A stretch of 5,201 nt of DNA from Candidatus Atribacteria bacterium (GTDB lineage: Bacteria; Bipolaricaulota; Bipolaricaulia; UBA7950; UBA9294). A program made the translations under genes and the position numbers. Under the pieces are notes generated by a model. That model saw nothing but the letters and a program-made list of their open reading frames with translations, searched no databases and was not told the origin of the DNA. The DNA is taken from contig SPBW01000153.1 in NCBI GenBank assembly GCA_004525685.1, positions 1-5,201 of the forward strand. The letters are read 5' to 3'. Positions 1 through 4,602 of this stretch are shown here, piece by piece (positions within the stretch are counted from its first letter, which is position 1; the number at the start of each line of letters is the position of its first letter).

Positions 1-296
1 ACGTGGACAATCCGCGAGCCATCGTCTGGATTGACACCGAGTTTCTCATCATGCTGAAAATGGAGTCGTACAACGACCTCGGCAATCTCGGCACGACGAT
101 GAACATCCTTGCTCTGGGTGAGTTCGAGGGCAAGCTGACGGCAGATGTGATGCTGGCGACCAATCATTCAGATGGGAGCACGACCACCATCACCATTGTC
201 GAGCAGCATCGCCCCGACGCGGAGATCTCGCAGGACACGTTCTTGCCAGAGAGTATTCCTGCATTTGACGCTGCGATGTGGGGATTCGCGAACTAG
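1..296 (+). CDS. LolA-like outer-membrane lipoprotein-sorting protein, C-terminal part (5' truncated)
   Basis: The reading frame is open from the left edge of the window (first complete codon at base 3) and stops with TAG at 294-296, so only about the last 97 residues are seen. The fragment has the hallmark of the C-terminal half of the LolA-like/outer-membrane lipoprotein-sorting family: a VWID-T-E segment at visible residues 8-13, followed by LKMESYND (18-25), which matches the family pattern of 'VWID..t.lPlKmE.yd..G'. Beta-strand-rich sequence and a late D-TFLPESI element follow, as is usual near the family's end. Known members are exported to the periplasm and bind lipoproteins or other lipidic ligands in a half-barrel. 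Export and function cannot be checked here because the N-terminus is missing. The GTG at base 3 should be read as an internal valine, not a start. A strong terminator follows 22 bases after the stop, so this is the last gene of its transcript. Family assignment is by pattern recognition and is fairly secure; the exact role is not. Confidence 0.75.
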   Translation, partial: VDNPRAIVWIDTEFLIMLKMESYNDLGNLGTTMNILALGEFEGKLTADVMLATNHSDGSTTTITIVEQHRPDAEISQDTFLPESIPAFDAAMWGFAN

Positions 297-318
297 CTGA
301 AGCACTGATTAGTACGCT

Positions 319-350
319 AGCGGGTTGTCGCAATGCGGCAACCCGCTTTT
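319..350 (+). terminator. Rho-independent terminator of the LolA-like gene
   Basis: AGCGGGTTGTCGC (319-331) pairs with GCGGCAACCCGCT (335-347). This makes a 13-bp stem with one T-G wobble (328/338) and an AAT triloop, followed by TTTT at 347-350. It begins 22 bases after the TAG of the LolA-like gene. The T run leads directly into the TCA (350-352) that is the reverse-strand stop of the converging kinase gene. On the minus strand the hairpin has no T tract after it, so it should act mainly for plus-strand transcription. Confidence 0.85.
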
Positions 351-1327
351 CATTTCGGGTCCATCAATCGATTGGCTCTGCGAACAGCCGACTTGAGAAC
401 GCCCAGCGCCCAGTCATCTGATCGCAATCGAGGCGTCGAGAGAATCCAGGCAACCATGGTGAACATTCGCAGCATGGTGAATGCAGGGATGTGCTCGTCT
501 AGATCACACGGCAGAGAGCGAACGGCCTTGTATCCACCTACATAGGCCTTCTTGAGTTCCTCGAAATCGGACCGGCTATCCAAGGTGCTGAACGTCGTTG
601 CGATATCGTACGCATAGTAGTTCCATTGCACGCACTCGAAATCGATGGCACACGCCGTCCCCTCATGGAACAGAACATTCCATTGATGGAGATCGCCATG
701 GATGGCACCAGCCACATCGTGGCCTTCCCCAAGAGACCGCATGGCTTGCTGAATGACGGGAATCGTTGCCAGCAGCGTCTCTGTTTCGCCTGGTGAGTAA
801 TGCGTCTTCAGCATCGTTCTGGGGACATTCGAGCCGACTGTCTCTGCCACGATCTTGTTGGGCTCCAGCTCCTCCGGCCAACGGAACGTCTCGGCGTGCT
901 TGTGAAGGATTGCTGTGAATCTGCCAACAGCTCTCAAGTGCTCTGCCGTCAGATCGTCTTCGAACTGTCCCTTGACCCATCGGAATAGCATGCAGGCGTG
1001 GAAGCCAGATAGGCCCGGCATGGACACGCTGCGAAACAGGTCACCGGAGCGCATGATGACGGGCTCTGGAACGGCGAGATCCGTATCGCGGCACAAGGCG
1101 ACCAGCCACAGCAATTCACGCATGAGAATCTTGTGATCGCGATCGGGATTGCAGATGCGAAATGCCCAGCGTCCATCGTCAGTCTGAACGCGGAACATCA
1201 CATTGGATGACTGTCCGAGGAAGCGTAGCTCGGCTTCTTCTAGCCGATAGGCAGTCAGCGCTTTGCGCGCCAGCCGCTCATAGCGAGCGACTCTCTCCGC
1301 TTCCGGCAGTTGGTCAAACGAATCCAT
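350..1327 (-). CDS. APH/SrkA-type phosphotransferase (small-molecule or protein kinase of the aminoglycoside phosphotransferase fold)
   Basis: This is a 325-residue cytoplasmic protein with the order of motifs expected of the APH/choline kinase superfamily. A nucleotide-binding loop GQSSNVMFRV lies at about residues 38-47. RWAFRI (53-58) has Arg57 at the usual ATP-binding lysine position. A Glu follows in RELLWL (about 71), and a hinge-like LFRWVKG lies near 114-120. The catalytic loop is HGDLHQWN at 210-217 (His210, Asp212, Asn217), followed by the metal-binding IDFE with Asp229. The spacing and the IDFE...YYAYDIATTF stretch look most like the SrkA/RdoA and homoserine-kinase-II-like branch rather than a classical aminoglycoside-resistance enzyme; the substrate cannot be read from sequence. 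The start at 1327 is preferred over an in-frame ATG at 1369 because GGAGGG (reverse strand of 1333-1338) sits 5 nt before it. The gene lies 88 nt after the beta-barrel-like gene on the same strand, with no visible terminator between them, so co-transcription is possible. Confidence 0.88.
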   Translation of the reverse strand: MDSFDQLPEAERVARYERLARKALTAYRLEEAELRFLGQSSNVMFRVQTDDGRWAFRICNPDRDHKILMRELLWLVALCRDTDLAVPEPVIMRSGDLFRSVSMPGLSGFHACMLFRWVKGQFEDDLTAEHLRAVGRFTAILHKHAETFRWPEELEPNKIVAETVGSNVPRTMLKTHYSPGETETLLATIPVIQQAMRSLGEGHDVAGAIHGDLHQWNVLFHEGTACAIDFECVQWNYYAYDIATTFSTLDSRSDFEELKKAYVGGYKAVRSLPCDLDEHIPAFTMLRMFTMVAWILSTPRLRSDDWALGVLKSAVRRANRLMDPK

Positions 1328-1332
1328 AGAAA

Positions 1333-1338
1333 CCCTCC
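1333..1338 (-). promoter_or_regulatory. Shine-Dalgarno GGAGGG deciding the kinase start
   Basis: CCCTCC on the plus strand reads GGAGGG on the minus strand, 5 nt before ATG 1327-1325. It selects this start over the in-frame ATG 14 codons upstream, which has no comparable site. Confidence 0.8.
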
Positions 1339-1415
1339 GCTGACAGGCTACGGCATGGGCGCAATTCATTCCATCGTGACATCTACTGATCCCCTAGCAA
1401 TGGGTTCACTCTGAC

Positions 1416-1913
1416 CTAGAACGGTACGGTTGCGCCAATGTGCCAGCCTAACCCCACGCCGCCGATTCCAACGTCCTCTACATTCCCAGACACGGGGATC
1501 CAGGTGATATTGGGCCCGCCAAACAGACGAAGAGGGAATCCCAATCCATCAAAAGAGTATCTGAGTCCACCCTCCCCCGTAATCCCGAGCGCGCCAAGGG
1601 ACTCGCTCCCCTCTGCGGTGTCGAGACTCAAGCTCACACCAATTCCGCCTAGGCCGACGTAGGGGGCGAAGTCGCCCATAGGAAATGCGAGCCGTGCCAC
1701 ACCAGAATACCAGACCATTCTCCAATGGAACGCTCCGGGGATGTTGACGGATCTCAGGCCCACACCCAGCTCGACAGAGAGAGTTTCTCCCCCCAATTCG
1801 CCCGTTATGCACAGAGTATTGCCGTTGACCAGCTTCACTCCGATTCCGACTGACGCGAACGACTCCACTGCGACAAGCAGTAGAAGAACACCCACTACCA
1901 TAGCTCTTCTCAT
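1416..1913 (-). CDS. Small secreted protein, probable outer-membrane beta-barrel
   Basis: The protein has 165 residues. The N-terminus is a textbook Sec signal peptide: MRRAM, a hydrophobic core VVGVLLLLVAV, then ESFA with likely cleavage after Ala20. The mature part of about 145 residues is rich in glycine and in alternating hydrophobic/polar strands (for example GIGVKLVNG, LSVELGVGLRSV, PYVGLGGIGVSLSL, GGLRYSF, LRLFGGPNITWIPV). It ends in IGATVPF, with a C-terminal phenylalanine as in many outer-membrane beta-barrel proteins. The length suits an eight-stranded barrel; this is inference, and I do not recognise a named family. AAGGAGA (reverse strand of 1918-1924) supports the start. The ATG overlaps the stop of the upstream 52-codon gene by four bases (ATGA, 1913-1910), which suggests coupled translation. 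A kinase gene follows 88 nt downstream. It could instead be a soluble periplasmic beta protein. Confidence 0.8.
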   Translation of the reverse strand: MRRAMVVGVLLLLVAVESFASVGIGVKLVNGNTLCITGELGGETLSVELGVGLRSVNIPGAFHWRMVWYSGVARLAFPMGDFAPYVGLGGIGVSLSLDTAEGSESLGALGITGEGGLRYSFDGLGFPLRLFGGPNITWIPVSGNVEDVGIGGVGLGWHIGATVPF

Positions 1914-2068
1914 TCTGTCTCCTTCCCAACCACGTGCTTTAAGGATGTCTCGTCAACGAAGGCCTTGATCGATGGATCTGCAAGCCGTCCTTGTTTGAGG
2001 AAGCTCTTGATGCGCAGCCGGCCACTTGTTGAATCTGGAATAGTCGCAACGGGTTTGGGCGAGGCCAT
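1910..2068 (-). CDS. Small 52-residue protein of unknown function, translationally coupled to the beta-barrel-like gene
   Basis: This short frame runs from ATG (2068-2066) to TGA (1912-1910) and is easily missed because of its size. The protein begins MASPKPVATIPDSTSG. It continues with a probable helix RLRIKSFLKQGRL (17-29) and a second one around ADPSIKAFVDETSLKHVVGK (30-49). It is soluble and mildly basic (9 Lys/Arg against 6 Asp/Glu), with no signal peptide and no membrane segment. Support for reality: its TGA overlaps the ATG of the next gene as ATGA; an AAAGGG (reverse of 2077-2082) lies 8 nt before the ATG; a good promoter lies upstream on the same strand; and the composition is much more protein-like than the two competing frames. 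A TGA immediately precedes the ATG in frame, so it is not the tail of a longer gene seen here. I do not recognise the family. It could be a small regulator or chaperone-like partner of the barrel protein, but nothing shows this directly. Confidence 0.6.
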   Translation of the reverse strand: MASPKPVATIPDSTSGRLRIKSFLKQGRLADPSIKAFVDETSLKHVVGKETE

Positions 2069-2096
2069 TCACCATGCCCTTTGCCTTGCATCTCCT

Positions 2097-2124
2097 GCTA
2101 AGAGTAGCGGGGATAGCTCTTAGC
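2097..2124. repeat. Perfect 8-bp inverted repeat in the leader of the minus-strand block
   Basis: GCTAAGAG (2097-2104) and CTCTTAGC (2117-2124) are exact reverse complements separated by 12 bases. The repeat lies between the predicted transcription start (about 2141) and the small gene's start codon (2068). In RNA it would form an 8-bp stem with a 12-nt loop. As DNA it would be a plausible operator for a dimeric regulator, placed downstream of the promoter. There is no T tract after either arm, so it is not a standard terminator. Confidence 0.5.
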
Positions 2125-2147
2125 GGCCAATCTGGTAGTGAGCCTTC

Positions 2148-2175
2148 TCTATAGCGCAGCGCTTTCTGTGGTCAA
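2148..2175 (-). promoter_or_regulatory. Sigma70-type promoter for the 52-residue protein / barrel / kinase block
   Basis: On the minus strand the -35 box TTGACC (2175-2170, five of six to consensus) is separated by 16 nt from the -10 box TATAGA (2153-2148, four of six). Transcription would start near 2141, giving a leader of roughly 70 nt before the ATG at 2068. It is the best promoter match I found in the window. Read from sequence only. Confidence 0.6.
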
Positions 2176-2184
2176 GCTCGCAAT

Positions 2185-2190
2185 TATGTT
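2185..2190 (+). promoter_or_regulatory. Weak candidate -10 box for the methyltransferase transcript
   Basis: TATGTT matches four of six positions of the -10 consensus, but no convincing -35 box lies 16-18 nt upstream (TTTCTG at 2163-2168 is poor). It sits directly beside the -35 box of the opposing promoter. If used, it would give a leader of about 125 nt that contains the GC-rich hairpin at 2254-2283. It is listed because this is the only region available for the promoter of the plus-strand pair. Confidence 0.2.
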
Positions 2191-2253
2191 AGGGCATGAG
2201 ATGCTTTCAGTCACGCTGGAAAACTCCGCACCTCATCTACAAGAAAGCCATTG

Positions 2254-2283
2254 GCCCGCTCCTCATTGAAAGAGGGAGCGGGC
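2254..2283 (+). other. GC-rich stem-loop in the methyltransferase leader
   Basis: GCCCGCTCC (2254-2262) pairs exactly with GGAGCGGGC (2275-2283), a 9-bp stem enclosing a 12-nt loop that can partly pair further (T2263, C2264). It ends 28 nt before the Shine-Dalgarno sequence of the methyltransferase. No T run follows on the plus strand, so it is not an ordinary terminator there; on the minus strand only a poor CTTTCTT follows after some distance. The sequence GAGCGG recurs at 2308-2313, overlapping the Shine-Dalgarno sequence, and could pair with the left arm (CCGCTC, 2256-2261) as a weaker alternative. Confidence 0.5.
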
Positions 2284-2311
2284 TCAAGCTACCATGGAGC
2301 TGCCCACGAGC

Positions 2312-2316
2312 GGAGG
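2312..2316 (+). promoter_or_regulatory. Shine-Dalgarno GGAGG deciding the methyltransferase start
   Basis: GGAGG lies 4 nt before ATG 2321. It lies inside the reading frame that would begin at the upstream ATG 2294, and it favours the shorter protein, whose N-terminus also matches the family (MYAEMAQYYDRIY). Confidence 0.7.
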
Positions 2317-2320
2317 TCCC

Positions 2321-3040
2321 ATGTATGCCGAGATGGCGCAATACTATGATCGCATCTACTCGTTCAAAGATTACCAGGCCGAGGTAGCGTTACTCATCGA
2401 CTGGATCGAAACGCATGTGCGTTCAAGAGGCAGGCGGCTGCTTGATGTTGCCTGCGGAACGGGGTGCCATCTCGAATTTCTAGCCCGTGCTTTTGATGCA
2501 GAGGGCCTCGACCTATCTAGGGAGCTTCTTGCGTGCGCTGCGAGACGCAATCCGAAATCGTCGTTTCATTGTGCCGACATGCGAACGTTTGAACTTGCCT
2601 CGCGCTACGACGTGATCACCTGCTTGTTCAGTTCCATCGGATATATGCCGTCCATTGAGGATCTGAACAAGGCTGTCGACAACATGGCTCGCCATCTAGT
2701 ACCCGGCGGCATACTGCTTGTCGAGCCGTGGCTAACGCCTGAGGTATGGAAGCCGGGAACCGTGCATGGCCTGTTCATTGACGATCCAGATCTCACGATC
2801 GCACGCGTAAACACCAGCTTGACGCAAGGTCGATTGTCAGTGTTTGACTTGCATCATCTTGTTGGCACTCCTGAGAAGACAGTCCACTTCGTCGAGCATC
2901 ACGAGCTGGGTCTGTACACAGTAGAAGAGATGATGGAAGCCTTCGAAACCTCTGGTCTCCAGACAATGTATGAGTCCGATGGCCTGACGGGACGTGGCCT
3001 GTACATCGGGGTGCGAGCGGCCGAATCACATGCGTCCTGA
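2321..3040 (+). CDS. Class I SAM-dependent methyltransferase, DesVI/TylM1-like
   Basis: The 239-residue protein opens with MYAEMAQYYDRIYSFKDYQAE, the N-terminal helix typical of the branch that includes the aminosugar N,N-dimethyltransferases DesVI and TylM1. Motif I is LLDVACGTGCHL (40-51), the SAM-binding glycine loop. GLDLS (62-66) carries the acidic residue for the ribose hydroxyls (Asp64), ADM (85-87) is the adenine-contact motif, and DVITCLFSSIGYM (97-109) is motif IV. LVPGGILLVEPW follows near 126-137, then FDLHHLV and a C-terminal GLTGRGLYIG. The last elements recur in the DesVI-like group. Known members methylate the amino group of dTDP-aminosugars, but the wider family contains many enzymes of unknown substrate, and no sugar-biosynthesis gene is nearby. 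It is cytoplasmic. The next gene, a GNAT, begins about 13 nt after the stop (or overlaps it by 11 nt), so the two are probably co-transcribed. The start is chosen by GGAGG at 2312-2316. Confidence 0.87.
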   Translation: MYAEMAQYYDRIYSFKDYQAEVALLIDWIETHVRSRGRRLLDVACGTGCHLEFLARAFDAEGLDLSRELLACAARRNPKSSFHCADMRTFELASRYDVITCLFSSIGYMPSIEDLNKAVDNMARHLVPGGILLVEPWLTPEVWKPGTVHGLFIDDPDLTIARVNTSLTQGRLSVFDLHHLVGTPEKTVHFVEHHELGLYTVEEMMEAFETSGLQTMYESDGLTGRGLYIGVRAAESHAS

Positions 3041-3053
3041 GTATGCCGACTAC

Positions 3054-3515
3054 ATGATTCGGCCAGCGACAATCGCGGATATCGATGCCCTGATTGGGCT
3101 ACGTGTAGCGATGTTTGAGGCGATGGGGACCCCGACAGACGTCCTCTCCCGCGCCGTCGATCCGATGCGTGACTATTTTGAACAACACCTTCCCACAGGA
3201 GCATTTCGTGTTTGGATCGCTGTGCATCAGGCAAGGCCCATCGCCAGCATAGGCTTGGTTATCCACAGCGTTCCACCGTCCCCGCGCAATACTGTGGGCA
3301 AAGAAGCCTACATCATGAACCTGGTGACGCTCCCTGAACACAGACACCGGGGGATCGCTAAGCGTTTGTTGCTTCACGTGCTGGATGTCGCGCGATCTGA
3401 AGGTGCTCCCAAGGCCAGTTTGCATGCATCCGCCGCAGGGCGGCCGGTATATGAGCGCCTCGGGTTCGCTGTCTCAGATGAGACTCCGGAAATGTGGCTG
3501 TCGCTACAGCCATGA
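3054..3515 (+). CDS. GNAT family N-acetyltransferase
   Basis: This is a 153-residue single-domain GNAT. It starts MIRPATIADIDALIGLR, the usual first strand and helix. The acetyl-CoA-binding motif A is NLVTLPEHRHRGIAKRL (89-105), with the R-x-x-G-x-A loop at 97-102. Motif B is at 123-138 (LHASAAGRPVYERLGF), whose YERLGF is the common C-terminal signature. The protein should transfer an acetyl group from acetyl-CoA to an amine of a small molecule or protein; the substrate is unknown. The start is uncertain. ATG 3054 fits the family N-terminus, while an in-frame ATG at 3030 would add eight residues and overlap the methyltransferase gene by 11 nt; neither has a strong Shine-Dalgarno sequence, which suggests translation coupled to the gene before. 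The stop lies 10 nt from the stop of the converging gene, with no clear terminator between them. Confidence 0.87.
   Translation: MIRPATIADIDALIGLRVAMFEAMGTPTDVLSRAVDPMRDYFEQHLPTGAFRVWIAVHQARPIASIGLVIHSVPPSPRNTVGKEAYIMNLVTLPEHRHRGIAKRLLLHVLDVARSEGAPKASLHASAAGRPVYERLGFAVSDETPEMWLSLQP
3495..3512. other. Small perfect stem-loop at the end of the GNAT gene
   Basis: TGGCTGT (3495-3501) and ACAGCCA (3506-3512) form a 7-bp stem with a CGCT loop, ending one base before the GNAT stop codon. No T tract follows on either strand. It may stabilise the 3' end or slow polymerase between the convergent genes, but it may also be chance within coding sequence. Confidence 0.3.
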
Positions 3516-3525
3516 GTACGCTCGT

Positions 3526-4473
3526 TCAATCCGCAATCTCAAAGCCGTTTTCGAAGTAGTCGGCGCGATAGACAAACATCGAATCTTCGTCATCTCCAGC
3601 GAACAATCCCAGCATTTCGACGCCGAGCGCATAGAGCATCATCGTGCCCATGTCTCCTGAAATCGCGTACTGGGACACGGTCAGCTCGCGGCCATCGAAC
3701 CGAATCACAACGTCCTTCACTCGTGAGATGCTCGTCTCAGGCAGTCGGTCAGTCGCTTCGCTATTGCCACTGTTGGGAGGCCCGCCAAAGAGCAGGGTCT
3801 CCCAGCTGACTTCGCCCTCAAGTTCGCGCAGTTCGTAGAGCAGGGGGATGATGGCGTAGGTACTGAAGGTTCCGAGAACATAGGCGCGATCCAGATTCAC
3901 CGCCGATACATCCACAGCATTCCCTGATCGTATGGCGGCGAATCCATCTGAGAACTCAGCGTTGATCTCCTTTCCAAGCCCCAGCGGCGCATCAAATGAC
4001 AAGCTCAGTGATTCCGGGCGCAGCCAGGAATCCAATTGAAGCACTTGATCGAACTTGAGCGTGATGGTGGCGATCAGCGCCTTGAACCGGAATGTTCCAT
4101 GGGAGCGCAGTATCGCATCGTCGTTCTCTAGGGAAAGTTGATAGCTCTCTTCACCAAATGGACGATCGCCCGTCATCATCACCAGCGCGCCAGACAGCGG
4201 CAGTCCCATGTTCTCAAGCGCAGGCTTCAGGACAACTGCTTCGGGGAGTTTGGCTTCATCCGTTGTCGTTACCTCAACGCTAGCTTCTGCGGATGCCTCT
4301 TCATCCAGATCTGAGGACTCTTGCATCCATGCAGAGGGAATTTCCTTCACCTCGATCGGCGCCAAATCAGACTCTGGCGATGAAAGCTTCAACACCAGAA
4401 GAAACCCGGCGATCAGAATGATAGGTATCCCAAAGCTTAGTCCGAGAATCCACTTGGTCCTTCGTTTCATCAT
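3526..4473 (-). CDS. Uncharacterised membrane-anchored protein with acidic linker
   Basis: I do not recognise this 315-residue protein. It begins MMKRRTK and then has a single hydrophobic segment (about residues 8-30, WILGLSFGIP...LLVLKL). The positive start fits an N-in signal anchor, placing the rest outside the cytoplasm. Residues about 31-77 are a low-complexity linker rich in Glu, Asp, Ser, Ala and Thr (SSDLDEEASAEASVEVTTTD). The remainder (about 87-315) looks like a beta-rich globular domain (YQLSLENDDAILRSHGTFRF, ITLKFDQVLQLDSW, LSLSFDAPLGLG), with a more hydrophobic helical stretch near 205-217 and another near 279-292 (MLYALGVEMLGLF). No catalytic motif is visible. The start at 4473 is supported by GGAGGG (reverse of 4479-4484), 5 nt upstream. 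A second ATG follows at once (4470). It is divergent from the CAT gene (129 nt apart) and convergent with the GNAT gene. Confidence 0.8.
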   Translation of the reverse strand: MMKRRTKWILGLSFGIPIILIAGFLLVLKLSSPESDLAPIEVKEIPSAWMQESSDLDEEASAEASVEVTTTDEAKLPEAVVLKPALENMGLPLSGALVMMTGDRPFGEESYQLSLENDDAILRSHGTFRFKALIATITLKFDQVLQLDSWLRPESLSLSFDAPLGLGKEINAEFSDGFAAIRSGNAVDVSAVNLDRAYVLGTFSTYAIIPLLYELRELEGEVSWETLLFGGPPNSGNSEATDRLPETSISRVKDVVIRFDGRELTVSQYAISGDMGTMMLYALGVEMLGLFAGDDEDSMFVYRADYFENGFEIAD

Positions 4474-4602
4474 CCATGCCCTCCAATCCTCACACCTATT
4501 GTGCCTCCCTCCCGTGGGATAAGCATAGACGTACTGTGTGCTCGTCGTGAGGTCTCTCTCTTGGAAGTGGCCCCAGGCTGCGATACGAGCTAGGATACGA
4601 CC
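4474..4602. promoter_or_regulatory. Divergent intergenic region between the anchored protein and CAT genes
   Basis: The 129 bp must carry the promoters of both divergent genes unless they lie further upstream. I see no convincing -35/-10 pair for either direction. TTGGAA (4561-4566) followed 17 nt later by TACGAG is the best plus-strand candidate but matches the -10 consensus poorly. AGGA (4592-4595), 7 nt before ATG 4603, is the likely ribosome-binding site of the CAT gene. Confidence 0.3.
4479..4484 (-). promoter_or_regulatory. Shine-Dalgarno GGAGGG deciding the start of the anchored protein
   Basis: CCCTCC on the plus strand reads GGAGGG on the minus strand, 5 nt before ATG 4473-4471 and 8 nt before the second ATG 4470-4468. 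It rules against a far longer reading frame beginning at 4662, which would overlap the CAT gene. Confidence 0.75.

Noticed and set aside
663..980. Minus-strand 105-codon frame inside the kinase gene
   Set aside because: It is a shifted-frame reading of the kinase, whose catalytic motifs are in the main frame; its arginine-rich composition is typical of an out-of-frame translation.
1328..1369. Longer kinase start at ATG 1369
   Set aside because: The extra 14 residues are not family-like and the site has no Shine-Dalgarno sequence, whereas GGAGGG lies 5 nt before ATG 1327.
1370..1415. Separate promoter or terminator between the barrel-like gene and the kinase gene
   Set aside because: No hairpin with a T tract and no convincing -35/-10 pair was found; read-through from upstream is the simpler reading.
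1939..2091. Alternative minus-strand 50-codon frame starting at ATG 2091
   Set aside because: AGGAG abuts its ATG with no spacing, the composition is unlike a folded protein, and it has no coupling to the barrel gene, unlike the overlapping 52-codon frame.
2294..2320. Longer methyltransferase start at ATG 2294
   Set aside because: It would place the GGAGG inside the coding region, and the nine added residues do not align with the family; ATG 2321 fits both.
2196..2387. Plus-strand 63-codon frame upstream of and overlapping the methyltransferase
   Set aside because: It runs out of frame into the methyltransferase and through the leader hairpin, has no ribosome-binding site, and has no recognisable domain.
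3495..3512. Bidirectional terminator between the convergent GNAT and anchored-protein genes
   Set aside because: The stem is perfect but only 7 bp and has no T tract on either strand, so it is listed only as a stem-loop.
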